Positions 26,790 to 36,700 of a stretch of DNA of 64,000 nucleotides are shown piece after piece. Origin of the DNA: Polaribacter sp. SA4-10 (GTDB taxonomy: Bacteria > Bacteroidota > Bacteroidia > Flavobacteriales > Flavobacteriaceae). The stretch lies in assembly GCF_002163835.1 (NCBI RefSeq), contig NZ_CP019331.1:2579001-2643000 (forward strand), read 5' to 3'. Below the pieces are notes generated by a model that saw only the letters and a program-made list of their open reading frames with translations, did not search any database and was not told where the DNA came from. A program made the translations under genes and the position numbers. How positions within the stretch are numbered: the first letter of the stretch is position 1; each line of letters begins with the position of its first letter.

Positions 26790-28391
26790 ATGAAGGTTAA
26801 AATAATTTTTTCAATTCTCGTATCTTTTTTAATAACAAATGTAAGTCTGTCTCAAGATCAGTTTAATGTTCAAATAGAGCCCTTAATTATTACAAATGCA
26901 CCAAGTATTCACTCTTTTTCCTGGGGAAAAACTAGTGATGGGAAATGGGTTATCTTAGGTGGAAGAATAGATGGATTACATCAAAGGCAACCTTTTTCGG
27001 CTTTTCAAGAAAGTGATAATAACAAAAATGTTTTTGTCATAGACCCAGAAGCTAATCAAACGTGGAGTGCATCAATAAGTGTTTTACAAGCTACTATATT
27101 TGAGCAATTACAATCAACAAATCAAGAGTTTTACCAAAGAGGTAACACCTTATATATAATTGGGGGTTATGGATTTAGTGCTATACAAAATGATCATATT
27201 ACTCATAATAAATTAACAGCTATAGATATAGATGGTTTGGCTACAGCAGTTATAAATAGTCAACCAATTACTTCCTTTTTTAGACAAATAACAAATACGA
27301 ATCTTGCAGTTACTGGTGGGCAATTAGGAGTGCTAGATGATGTGTTCTATTTATGTGGTGGGCACTATTTTGAAGGGAGATATAATCCTATGGAAACAGG
27401 TTTTATTCAAAAATATACAGATGAAATTAGAACTTTTCAAATTAATGATAATGGAACAGCTCTTTCAATCATAAACTATTCAGCTCAAAAAGACATAGAT
27501 AATTTACATAGAAGAGATTATAACTTGGCGGCACAGGTTTTTACAGATGGAACAAAAGGTTTTACAATGTTTAGCGGTGTTTTTCAACATACAGAAAATA
27601 TACCTTGGTTAAATACTGTAGATATTCTTTCTAGTGGTTATACAGTTAACAATTCATTTAACCAATACCTAAGCCAGTATCACAGTGCTAATATTCCAAT
27701 TTATGATACTAACAGTAATATTATGCACACTTTATTTTTTGGTGGAATGAGTCAATATAAATTAGATGAAAATGAGAACCTTATTCAAGATGATAACATA
27801 CCCTTTGTAAAAACGATTAGTAAAGTATCTCGATTTAGTGATGGTTCAATGATGGAAAGTAGTTTAGAAATAGAAATGCCTGCTTTTTTAGGTTCTGGCG
27901 CAGAATTTATTCCGTTATATACTACTTCCAATTATCTTACAGAAGAAATTTTAGATCTTAACAACTTACAACAAGGTAAAGTGTTAGTTGGTTATATTTT
28001 CGGCGGAATAGAAAGTACACAAGAGAATATTTTCTTTATAAATGATGGTACTCAGAGTAGTGCAAGTAACCTGGCTTTTAAAGTGTTTATTAATAAAACA
28101 TCTTTAGGTTTTGATGAAGTAGAATTGAATACAAAGAATATTTATAACCTAAAAGTTTATCCAAACCCTTCAAGTGATGTTTTTTTTATTGAAATATTTA
28201 TTCCAAATACAGAAAAAAGCACACTTGATATATATAATATTTTGGGTAAAAAAGTTAAAAGTGTAAAAATTAAAAACACTATCGGACTAAAAAAATTCTC
28301 TTTAGATCTATCAAATATGGTTTCAGGAGCGTATATTTTAAAGTTCAAAAACAGCGCTAATAGTATAAAGAAAAAATTAATCAAACTATAA
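26790..28391 (+). CDS. Secreted beta-propeller protein with T9SS sorting domain
   Basis: 533 residues. A signal peptide (ending VSLSQ) is followed by a kelch-like propeller (repeats such as GKWVILGGRIDGLHQRQ, NTLYIIGGYGFSAIQ, DVFYLCGGHYFEGRY, MHTLFFGGMSQYKL, LVGYIFGGIES). A type A T9SS C-terminal domain covers about residues 450-533 (VYPNPSSDVF, GAYILKF). The protein is expected to be exported and attached to, or released from, the cell surface. Function is unknown. Its promoter has the regulon-type palindrome, which is unusual for a surface propeller and suggests a role in the low-oxygen or stress response. Confidence 0.82.
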   Translation: MKVKIIFSILVSFLITNVSLSQDQFNVQIEPLIITNAPSIHSFSWGKTSDGKWVILGGRIDGLHQRQPFSAFQESDNNKNVFVIDPEANQTWSASISVLQATIFEQLQSTNQEFYQRGNTLYIIGGYGFSAIQNDHITHNKLTAIDIDGLATAVINSQPITSFFRQITNTNLAVTGGQLGVLDDVFYLCGGHYFEGRYNPMETGFIQKYTDEIRTFQINDNGTALSIINYSAQKDIDNLHRRDYNLAAQVFTDGTKGFTMFSGVFQHTENIPWLNTVDILSSGYTVNNSFNQYLSQYHSANIPIYDTNSNIMHTLFFGGMSQYKLDENENLIQDDNIPFVKTISKVSRFSDGSMMESSLEIEMPAFLGSGAEFIPLYTTSNYLTEEILDLNNLQQGKVLVGYIFGGIESTQENIFFINDGTQSSASNLAFKVFINKTSLGFDEVELNTKNIYNLKVYPNPSSDVFFIEIFIPNTEKSTLDIYNILGKKVKSVKIKNTIGLKKFSLDLSNMVSGAYILKFKNSANSIKKKLIKL

Positions 28392-28746
28392 TTGTTTTGA
28401 TGTAATACACATTCCATATTCCTTTACTAAGAAGAGTTATTAATCTATTTTATAGTTATTTAAATAGAAAAAATGCAAATATTGTCTTGATAAGTGTATT
28501 GTTTTTTATGTATTTAAATGTGCAATCTCAGCTACCTATATTAGTAAAAGATAAAATCCATATAGTGTTCTCAGAATTAAATAATTTAGATACCTATTCT
28601 AAAACTTTCTCTTTTTGTTTTGCAACTAAAGTTACTGACTTTCATGTTTTTATCTATCAAATTTATTGTGAATTTAAAAGATTATAAACAAAAGTATTTT
28701 CCAGTTTTGCATGAGTTAAAAATATATATTTTAATGTTTACCGGAT
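28392..28746. other. Intergenic region with a possible gene remnant
   Basis: 355 bp before the next promoter. A plus-strand frame ending at 28687 reads like a signal peptide (NIVLISVLFFMYLNVQSQ) followed by about 55 residues of weak coding character. No ATG precedes the signal-like part, and the frame has no ribosome-binding site. It may be a decayed exported protein. No hairpin or other signal was seen. Confidence 0.35.
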
Positions 28747-28789
28747 TGACTTACGTCATTTTATTGTTCCATTTCTGTGCTTAAATTAG
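28747..28789 (+). promoter_or_regulatory. Crp/Fnr-type site plus -7 box for DUF6799 gene
   Basis: TGAC-TTAC-GTCA (28747-28758) is centred 29.5 bp before TAAATTAG (28782-28789), a one-mismatch -7 box. The gene starts at 28826. Confidence 0.65.
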
Positions 28790-28825
28790 ACCTCGTATTA
28801 ATAATTAAAAATAAATACCAAATTC

Positions 28826-29506
28826 ATGAAAAAAATAATTTTACTGATAACTTTTGCTATTCTAGGAATAGCAGTTATGAATGCACAAGACAAAGACCAA
28901 GTTAGAGATCAAGACCAAGTACGGTTAATGTTAGTTGATGGTGATGTCTTACAGATTAGAGATAGAGATCAAATTAGACTAAAAGATAAATTAACATTGA
29001 ATGACGGAACAGTAGTAAGCCCAAATGGGAAATATGTAACTCGAGACCAAGTAAGACTTCGTTTAAAAGATGGCGAATGTTTAGATATGGATGGAGTTAA
29101 ATATCGTAATGAATATCAATATAGATATAAAGTACAACAAGAAAATAAAGGACTTAATCAGAATCAAATTCAAGAAAGAAACCAGAATAGAGTTCATTAT
29201 ATGTTAGTTGATGGTGCTATTGTACAAATTAGAAATCAAGAACAAAAAAAATTACAACAACAATTAAAATTAAGTGATGGTTCTCAATTAGGTCCGGATG
29301 GTGCACTTTTAACAAGAGAAAGAAAACAGTTGCATTTAAAGGATGGTGAGTGTTTAAATTTAGATGGTAAAATGTACAGAAATACATATGCACATAGAAA
29401 AATGACAATGCAAAAAAACATAAATGCAAAAAAGAACTTATTGAAAAAGAAAGTTCAAAAAAAAGCGAGTATTAAAAGTACAACAAGTAAAAAGGGAAAG
29501 TCATAA
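28826..29506 (+). CDS. Exported protein with two DUF6799-type repeats
   Basis: 226 residues with a signal peptide (ending VMNAQ). Two homologous halves follow, about residues 30-90 and 125-185. Each has a LVDG..LQIR segment, a LxDGT/S..xPxG segment and a final LKDGECLxxDG (DUF6799-like pattern). The C-terminal 40 residues are very basic (KKNLLKKKVQKKASIKS). Many Gln and Asp residues and no cysteine. Function is unknown. It is preceded by a regulon-type promoter and followed by a strong terminator. Confidence 0.75.
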   Translation: MKKIILLITFAILGIAVMNAQDKDQVRDQDQVRLMLVDGDVLQIRDRDQIRLKDKLTLNDGTVVSPNGKYVTRDQVRLRLKDGECLDMDGVKYRNEYQYRYKVQQENKGLNQNQIQERNQNRVHYMLVDGAIVQIRNQEQKKLQQQLKLSDGSQLGPDGALLTRERKQLHLKDGECLNLDGKMYRNTYAHRKMTMQKNINAKKNLLKKKVQKKASIKSTTSKKGKS

Positions 29507-29515
29507 ATCAGTAAG

Positions 29516-29547
29516 AAAAAGGGTTTATAATACTATAAACCCTTTTT
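29516..29547 (+). terminator. Strong hairpin terminator after DUF6799 gene
   Basis: AAAAAGGGTTTATA (29516-29529) pairs over 14 bp with TATAAACCCTTTTT (29534-29547) around a 4-nt loop. Since the next gene starts 20 bp later with no separate promoter seen, it may work as a partial terminator or attenuator. Confidence 0.8.
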
Positions 29548-29567
29548 AAACCTATTAAAATTATGTC

Positions 29568-30506
29568 ATGAAAAAGTTAAAACTAAATACAATACTAATC
29601 CTATTAATTGCTTTCTTCAGTGAAGAAGCAATTGGACAAATTATGCCAAATAAAGATGCATCTTATACTTCTGCGAATGCAAATTTTATAAATGATGCTG
29701 TTTTTATGACAAATAAAGAGGTATCGTATGTTTCTGTGAATGTAAGTTTTATAAATGATGCTGTTTTTATGGGAAGAAAAGATTCTATTGCAACGCCTTA
29801 TTTGTATCCTTCAATTCTATATCACAATAAGTATGGTTTTTATGCAAGTGGTTCTTTATCATATTTAACAGCATCTAATGAAGCTAGAATAGATTTGTTT
29901 TTAATTAGCGCAGGTTATGACTTTAGCATTAAAAAACTTGATGGAGATATTTCATTTACAAAGTACTTTTTTAATGATGATAGTAATAATGTTATTTCAG
30001 AAGTAGCATCAGATTTAACAGCAAGTTTAAAATACGATTTTAATGTTGTTAATTTAGGAGTAACTGCGAATACTTATTTTAATAAAAATGATAGTTCAGA
30101 TTACTTTTTGTCAACAGAAATTAGTCACGATTTTGTTTCAGATAATCAAAAATTTCAGATTTCTCCAACAGCAGGAGTTAATTTTGGGACTCAAAATTTT
30201 TATGAAGAATATTATATAAATAACCGTTATGGAAGTGGACGTTCAGGGCAAGGTTCTGGCCAAGGAAGTGGAGGTAGCACTCAAATAATTACGGAGGTAG
30301 GAATACAAGAAAGCGAAGACTTTAATCTTATGGCAATAGAATTTAGTCTGCCAATGTGGTATGTATATGATTCATTTACATTTTCATTTTTACCTGCTTT
30401 AGTACTACCACAAAATGAGGCAACTTTAGTAGTAGATGATGTGGTTGTTGAAGAGGATTTAGAAAGTACTTTTTACTGGGTATTTAGTATGAGTTATCAA
30501 TTTTAA
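29568..30506 (+). CDS. Probable outer-membrane beta-barrel protein
   Basis: 312 residues with a signal peptide (about 1-24, ending IGQ). Alternating strands typical of a small barrel follow, ending in SMSYQF with a terminal Phe. Residues 32-52 and 53-73 are a tandem in-frame duplication (SYTSANANFINDAVFM and SYVSVNVSFINDAVFM). A Gly/Ser/Gln-rich loop (GSGRSGQGSGQGSGG) lies near 222-240. No known family recognised. It stands between the DUF6799 and DUF4405 genes and is probably expressed with them. Confidence 0.6.
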   Translation: MKKLKLNTILILLIAFFSEEAIGQIMPNKDASYTSANANFINDAVFMTNKEVSYVSVNVSFINDAVFMGRKDSIATPYLYPSILYHNKYGFYASGSLSYLTASNEARIDLFLISAGYDFSIKKLDGDISFTKYFFNDDSNNVISEVASDLTASLKYDFNVVNLGVTANTYFNKNDSSDYFLSTEISHDFVSDNQKFQISPTAGVNFGTQNFYEEYYINNRYGSGRSGQGSGQGSGGSTQIITEVGIQESEDFNLMAIEFSLPMWYVYDSFTFSFLPALVLPQNEATLVVDDVVVEEDLESTFYWVFSMSYQF

Positions 30507-30515
30507 ATAATTAAA

Positions 30516-30968
30516 ATGAAAAAGGTTGTTTTAAATTTTTCAATTAATGCAACTATGGCAATCTGTATGTCTTTTATTCTTGGAACAGGTTTACTTATCA
30601 AATATATATTAATTTCTGGGCAAGAACGTTGGGTAAAATATGGTAGTAATGTAGAACTCTATTTTTTAGGAATGGATAGGCATGAATGGGGTCAAATTCA
30701 TTTTATTTTAGGGCTTGTTTTAATTGCATTATTATCTGTACATATTTTTTTGCATTGGAAAAGTATTAAAAATGTTTATAAAAAACTCATCAAGAAATCT
30801 TTAACCAAAAAAATAGGAGCCTTACTTTTTTTATTTTTTTGTTTAGCGCTCATAATAACGCCATTCTTTATTGAACCAAAAGTTGAACCAATTAAAAAAG
30901 GAAATGGAAGACAGGTACTTGTTTACGATAGTTTTGATAGCCAATATGATTTAGCTTTAAAGTATTAA
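30516..30968 (+). CDS. DUF4405-type membrane protein (cytochrome b-like)
   Basis: 150 residues with three hydrophobic segments (about 10-32, 60-82, 100-120). Histidines lie in HEWGQIHFILG and SVHIFLHW, positioned as DUF4405 family members place possible haem-binding ligands. DUF4405 resembles one half of a b-type cytochrome or formate-dehydrogenase gamma subunit. The gene starts 9 bp after the barrel gene. A role in membrane electron transfer is plausible but unproven. Confidence 0.7.
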   Translation: MKKVVLNFSINATMAICMSFILGTGLLIKYILISGQERWVKYGSNVELYFLGMDRHEWGQIHFILGLVLIALLSVHIFLHWKSIKNVYKKLIKKSLTKKIGALLFLFFCLALIITPFFIEPKVEPIKKGNGRQVLVYDSFDSQYDLALKY

Positions 30969-31016
30969 TAATCATTTCACCACCTATTTAAGCTAACGTG
31001 CATTTCTCTTTGTTAG

Positions 31017-31059
31017 TAACAATTGTTACAGTCCAGCGCTTTTTCGCGCCTTAATTTTG
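31017..31059 (+). promoter_or_regulatory. Crp/Fnr-type site (TAAC class) plus -7 box for second efflux operon
   Basis: TAAC-AATT-GTTA (31017-31028), inside the perfect 14-bp palindrome GTAACAATTGTTAC, is centred 29.5 bp before TAATTTTG (31052-31059). The TolC gene starts at 31080. Confidence 0.7.
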
Positions 31060-31079
31060 TATCAAATTAATAGCATATA

Positions 31080-32387
31080 ATGATGAAAAATAAATTATTA
31101 GTGATACCATTAATATTACTTTCTTTCTTTTTACAAGCACAAGAAGTAGTATTGGTATCTAAAAGTGACGTTATTTCTAAAGTAAAAGAAAATAACAACA
31201 CAATTAAAATGTCTCAACAAGATGTTTTGGCTGCAAAAGGAGATTTTAACCAAACAAACGCAGTGTTTTTACCTAACATTACAGCAAGTCATACAGGTAT
31301 TTCTACAACAAATCCATTAATGGCTTTTGGGTCTAAATTGAATCAGGAAATTTTAACACAAAACGATTTTAATCCTGCATTATTGAATGATCCAAGTACC
31401 ACTAGAAACTTTGCAACTAAGATAGAAATTCAGCAACCGCTTATTAATTTAGATGGCTTTTATCAAAGAAAAGCAGCAAAATCTAAAATGAATGCAATGA
31501 CTTTAAAAACAGAAAGAACGGTAGATTATATGTCTTTTGAAGTTGAAAAATCATACATGCAATTGCAGTTAGCTTATAAAGGTGTAGCTGTTTTAGAGAG
31601 CGCTTTAACAGCAGCAAATGAGCACAAAAAAATAGCAGACAATCGTTTTAATCAAGGTTTTTTACAACGTGCAGATGTTTTAAATGTTGAAGTACGAGTT
31701 ACAGAGGTTAAAAATCAGTTACAAACTGCAAAAAGTAACGTGCAAAATGCGTCTAATTACGTATCATTTTTAATGAATGATAAAAATTATGTGGTTTACA
31801 GACCAACAGACAGTTTAACGGTTTCTAATTTTAATGTTGATAACAAGATTATTTCTGAAAGCAGATCTGATATTAAAGCAATGCAATTAGCATCTGAAGC
31901 TTATAAAGCAATGAATAAAGCTGATAAAATGGCTTTTTTACCACGTTTAAATGCTTTTGGGAGTTATGAAATGTATGATAACAAAGTGTTTCAGGGTGAT
32001 GCAAATGGATATTTAATTGGCGCACAATTAAGTTGGGATTTATTTAAAGGTTCTAAACGTTTTGGAAAAGCGCAAAAAAGTAAAGCTGAATTTGAGAAGT
32101 CTAAGTTAGCGTATAATGAATATGTTTCTAAAAGTAATCTAGAGTTTAACAAAGTGAAGCGTCAATTATTAGATGCAAAAAACAGGTTAAACTTAACAGA
32201 TTTAGCAGTGCAACAATCTAAAGAATCTTTAAGGATCCGTAAAAACAGATTTAAAGAAGGTCTAGAAAAAACGTCTGATTTGTTAATGGCAGAAACAAAA
32301 TATGCACAAAAGCAATTAGAGTATTATCAAACCGTATTTGAATACAATTTCACGCAAACTTATTTAGAATTTTTAACCAAAGAATGA
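31080..32387 (+). CDS. TolC-family outer-membrane efflux protein
   Basis: 435 residues with a signal peptide (ending FFLQAQ) and two TolC repeats with long amphipathic helices (YMQLQLAYKGVAVLESALTA near 160, RKNRFKEGLEKTSDLLMAET near 395). It is first in an operon whose order (TolC, adaptor, RND) is the reverse of that at 18.2-24.3 kb. The promoter carries a Crp/Fnr-type palindrome, so expression is probably linked to the redox/stress regulon. Confidence 0.87.
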   Translation: MMKNKLLVIPLILLSFFLQAQEVVLVSKSDVISKVKENNNTIKMSQQDVLAAKGDFNQTNAVFLPNITASHTGISTTNPLMAFGSKLNQEILTQNDFNPALLNDPSTTRNFATKIEIQQPLINLDGFYQRKAAKSKMNAMTLKTERTVDYMSFEVEKSYMQLQLAYKGVAVLESALTAANEHKKIADNRFNQGFLQRADVLNVEVRVTEVKNQLQTAKSNVQNASNYVSFLMNDKNYVVYRPTDSLTVSNFNVDNKIISESRSDIKAMQLASEAYKAMNKADKMAFLPRLNAFGSYEMYDNKVFQGDANGYLIGAQLSWDLFKGSKRFGKAQKSKAEFEKSKLAYNEYVSKSNLEFNKVKRQLLDAKNRLNLTDLAVQQSKESLRIRKNRFKEGLEKTSDLLMAETKYAQKQLEYYQTVFEYNFTQTYLEFLTKE

Positions 32388-32390
32388 AAA

Positions 32391-32468
32391 CAGTCGGCAG
32401 TAACAGTATTCAGTAAGCAGTAGGCAGTAACAATATTCAGTAACAGTAAGCAGTAACAGTATTCAGTC
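32391..32468. repeat. Three tandem ~26-bp repeats between tolC and adaptor genes
   Basis: Three copies of a unit like CAGTAGGCAGTAACARTATT followed by CAGTAA start at 32391, 32418 and 32444. They fill almost the whole gap between the two genes. Similar short CAGTA-type repeats are scattered in flavobacterial genomes. A related 19-bp segment recurs at 33559-33577. Confidence 0.75.
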
Positions 32469-32493
32469 AAAAAAAAAGAATAAAACAAATCAA

Positions 32494-33570
32494 ATGAAAA
32501 AATATATTTACATCATTACGTTAATTTCTACATCATTATTTATTACTAGTTGTGGTAGTGAAGACAAGAAAGTAGTAGATAATTCGCCAGTAATTAATGT
32601 TAAAGTTAACAAAGTTGAATTAAATAATAACAGTCAGTTTTTGCCTGTAAGTGGTAAGATACAAGCAACAAATAGTGCTGATTTAAGTACTAGAATGATG
32701 GGTTATGTGGAGAAAGTTCATGTAAATGTTGGTGATAAAGTTAAAAAAGGTCAATTATTAGTTTCTATAAATAATACCGATTTACAAGCTAAAAAAGGAC
32801 AGGTAAATGCAGGAATTGCAAAAGCTAAAGCTACGTTTAATAATGCTGAAAAAAATTACAATCGTTTTAAAAATTTATTTGCAAGCACTAGTGTTACTCA
32901 AAAAGAAATGGATGACATGACTGCTAATTATGAAACGGCAAAAGCGGGTTTAGAATCTGCAAATCAAATGAAAAATGAAATTAATGCCCAATTTGCATAT
33001 TCTAATATTACAGCGCCTTTTAGTGGTGTAATTACAAGTAAGAATGTAGAAAATGGAGATATGGCAAATCCTGGAATGCCTTTAATTAGTTTGGAAACGC
33101 CAAAAGAGTTTGAAGTGATGGCAATGGTGCCAGAAACTGAAATTTCACAAATTAAAAAAGGAACAATAGTTAATGTGTTAGTAAAATCGATTGACAAAAA
33201 TATTTTAGGAAAAGTGAGCGAAGTAAGTACTTCTGCTAAAAATACGGGAGGACAATATTTAGTAAAAATAGATTTAGAAAAAACGGATGTAAATATTTTA
33301 TCTGGAATGTTTTCAACAGTTCAATTTCCAGTAGAGAGAAAAGTAAAATCAGCATTGGTTTTAATTCCTAAAGAAGCAATTGTTACAAATGGGCAATTAT
33401 CTGGTGTTTACACAACAAGTGAAAGTAATAAAGCTTTGTTGCGTTGGTTGAGATTAGGTAGAACTTATGGAAATAAAGTTGAGGTTTTATCGGGTTTAAA
33501 TTCTGATGAATCTTACATAATTTCTGCGGAAGGAAAATTATTTAACGGAGCAAAAATAAGTATTCAGTAA
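32494..33570 (+). CDS. RND efflux periplasmic adaptor lipoprotein
   Basis: 358 residues with a lipoprotein signal (lipobox TSC, about residue 20). The MFP order follows: first lipoyl half (STRMMGYVEKVHVNVGDKVK), a coiled-coil hairpin (about 100-155), second lipoyl half (YSNITAPFSGVITSKNVENG), then beta-barrel. It links the pump at 33731 to the TolC at 31080. The last three codons and the stop (33559 onward) lie inside a copy of the local CAGTA repeat, so the C-terminus may be repeat-derived. Confidence 0.87.
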   Translation: MKKYIYIITLISTSLFITSCGSEDKKVVDNSPVINVKVNKVELNNNSQFLPVSGKIQATNSADLSTRMMGYVEKVHVNVGDKVKKGQLLVSINNTDLQAKKGQVNAGIAKAKATFNNAEKNYNRFKNLFASTSVTQKEMDDMTANYETAKAGLESANQMKNEINAQFAYSNITAPFSGVITSKNVENGDMANPGMPLISLETPKEFEVMAMVPETEISQIKKGTIVNVLVKSIDKNILGKVSEVSTSAKNTGGQYLVKIDLEKTDVNILSGMFSTVQFPVERKVKSALVLIPKEAIVTNGQLSGVYTTSESNKALLRWLRLGRTYGNKVEVLSGLNSDESYIISAEGKLFNGAKISIQ

Positions 33571-33643
33571 GTAGTAGCTTTTAAAGTTACAAGTCTAAAT
33601 TAAAAATAGTAGTTAGAATTTTCGCGTTAAGGATAGCAGTGTA

Positions 33644-33688
33644 AATCCTTTTTTATTTGCTGAATTAATTCAGTAAATAAAAAAGATT
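33644..33688. repeat. Long imperfect hairpin repeat between adaptor and RND genes
   Basis: The left arm 33644-33666 and right arm 33667-33688 form a stem of about 22 bp with one G-T wobble and one extra base. It is flanked by the direct repeat GGATAGC (at about 33631 and 33694) and by GCGTT/AACGC ends. It resembles dispersed palindromic units seen between genes of other Flavobacteriaceae. It lies inside the efflux operon and may affect expression of the pump. Confidence 0.6.
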
Positions 33689-33730
33689 GCAACGGATAGC
33701 CTGTTAAAACGCCAAAAAAAAGATAAAAAA

Positions 33731-36700
33731 ATGAAAGAAGGTTTAGCAGGAAAAATAGCAAAAGTCTTTATAGGATCAAAGCTTACTATACTTTTAATGA
33801 TCGTATTTATGGTTGTTGGTGTGTATAGTTCTTTTTTAATACCACGTGAAGAAGAGCCACAAATTGATGTGCCAATTGCAGATATTTTTGTTGGTTACCC
33901 AGGTGCAAGTCCTACAGAAGTTGAGTCTAGAGTTGTAAAACCTTTAGAGAAATTAATTTCTAATATTAAAGGTGTAGAGTATGTGTATTCTACTTCTATG
34001 AAGGAAAAAGCAATGGTAATTGTACAGTTTTATGTGGGTGAAGATATTGAGCGCTCGTTTGTGAAATTATACAATGAAATTAATAAACATATGGATCAAA
34101 TGCCAAAAGGTGTTACGTTTCCGTTGGTTAAAACACGTGCTATTGATGATGTGCCAATGTTGGGTTTAACGTTGTGGAGTGAAAACTACAATGATTACCA
34201 ATTAAGCCAAATGGCGGAAGAATTAGAAACTGAAATTAAGAAAGTAAATGATGTTTCTATTACGCATAAAATTGGTGGAAGAAACAGACAATTACGTGTG
34301 GTTTTAGATAAGGATAAATTAGCTGCTAGTGGGTTAGATTTCTTGTCGGTTTCAGAAATGATCAAAGCCAATAATACGCAATTAAGTGCTGGTAGTTTTG
34401 ATAAAAATGACACAGAATTTCTTGTAAATACGGGTAATTTTTTAGCTTCTGCAAAAGATGTTGAGAATTTGGTAGTTGGTGTACAACAAAATCAACCTAT
34501 TTATTTAAAACAAATTGCTACAATTATTGATGGACCAGAAGTGCCACAAAAATACGTGTCTTTAGGTTTTGGACAAGCAAGTGGTAAATCTCAAACGTAC
34601 AAATCTGAATATCCAGCAGTAACAATTTCTGTAGCCAAAAGAAAAGGTGCAGATGCTATGAAAATTGCTGAGGTTATTCTTGATAGAGTAGCGCATTTAA
34701 GAACAACTTTAATACCAGATGATGTTCATGTAGAAGTTACCAGAAATTACGGAGAAACAGCTTCACATAAAGTGTCAGAATTACTGTTACACCTTATAGG
34801 TTCTATTTTTGCTGTTACTTTAGTAGTAATGTTAGCGATGGGTTGGCGTGGTGGATTGGTTGTGTTTTTGTCCGTACCCATTACGTTTGCTTTAACATTG
34901 TTGAGTTACTATATGTTAGATTATACGTTGAATAGAATTACGCTTTTTGCTTTAGTATTTGTAACCGGTATTGTGGTTGATGATTCTATTATAATTGCAG
35001 AAAATATGCACAGGCATTTTAAAATGAAACGCTTGCCTTTTAAACAAGCTGCTTTATATGCAATTAACGAAGTTGGTAACCCAACAATTTTAGCAACATT
35101 TACAGTAATAGCTTCCGTTTTACCAATGGCTTTTGTATCTGGTTTAATGGGTCCTTATATGGCACCAATGCCAATTGGAGCTTCTATTGCAATGATTTTG
35201 TCATTATTTGTAGCATTAACAATAACCCCTTATTTAGGATATATTTTCTTAAGAGAAAAAGATAAAAAAGGAGCAGCACAAAAACCTGAAAAACCATTAG
35301 AAGAAACGCTTATTTATAAAATTTATAACAAATTTGAAAGACCTTTATTAGAAAATAAAACGAGAAGATGGGCTTTTTTAGGAGGGACTTTTATTGTTTT
35401 AATGGCAACAATGGTTTTATTTTTTACAAAATCTGTTGCAGTTAAAATGTTACCTTTTGATAATAAAAATGAATTTCAAGTTGTAATAGATATGCCAGAA
35501 GGCACAACATTAGAACGTACAGCAGTTGTTACACAAGAAATTGCTCAGTACTTATCTACAAGGCCAGAAGTAATGAATTATCAGAATTATATTGGTACTT
35601 CTGCTCCCATAACTTTTAACGGTTTAGTGCGTCATTATGATTTACGTGGTGGAAGTAATATGGCCGATATTCAAGTTAATTTGATTGATAAAGGTGAACG
35701 AGATATTCAAAGTCATGGAATTGCAAAATTATTAAGGCCAGAAATTCAGAAAATAGCAGCAAAATACAATGCAAATGTAAAGTTGGTAGAAGTTCCTCCT
35801 GGACCACCAGTAATGTCAACAATTGTTGCTGAAGTTTATGGGCCAGATTATAGTGAGCAAATGAAAATAGCAAATCAAGTTCAGGGTATTCTTAAAAACA
35901 CAGCAGATGTAGTAGATGTAGATTGGATGGTTGAAAATGATCAAATAGAATATCAATTTGTAATAAACAAAGAAAAAGCAATGTTGTATGGAGTTGCACC
36001 GCAGCAAATTGCATATACAATGAATATGGCTTTATCTAACAGTGCAATCACAAATTTATATGATGAAAATGCTGTAAATCAAGTTGGTTTGGTTTTGAGT
36101 TTAGCTGAAAAAGAGAAATCTACAATTTCTGATATTTCTCAATTAAAAGTAAAATCGAAACTTGGAAACATGGTTCCTATTGCAGATTTAGTTGAAATTA
36201 AAGAAACGATTGCGGCAAAAAGTATTTATAGAAAAAACCAAAAACGTGTTGTTTATGTAGTTGCAGATATGGCTGGAGAACTAGAAAGTCCTGCATATGC
36301 AATTTTAGGAATGGAAGAAAAGTTGAAAGAAATTAAACTTCCAGAAGGTTATAAGTTAAATGAAATGTATTTAGGGCAGCCAGATTTTGAAGATGATTAT
36401 ACTGTTAAATGGGATGGAGAATGGCAAATTACCTTAGAAGTATTTAGAGATTTAGGAATCGCCTTTTTAGGAGCTATTATCTTGATTTATATTTTGATTG
36501 TAGGATGGTTTCAAAACTTTAAAGCACCAATTGTAATGATGGTTGCCATACCGTTATCATTGATAGGGATAATTTTAGGACACTGGATTATGGGGGCATT
36601 TTTTACTGCAACATCATTTATTGGAATGATTGCATTAGCAGGAATTATGGTGAGAAATTCTGTTTTATTAATCGATTTTATCAATTTAAGATTAGCAGAC

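Noticed and set aside
28487..28687. 66-codon plus-strand ORF between the T9SS protein and DUF6799 genes
   Set aside because: It starts only at TTG or an internal ATG, lacks a ribosome-binding site, and looks at best like a decayed remnant.
32391..32468. Short regularly spaced repeats that could suggest a CRISPR array
   Set aside because: The units are directly tandem without spacers, are imperfect, and no cas gene is nearby.
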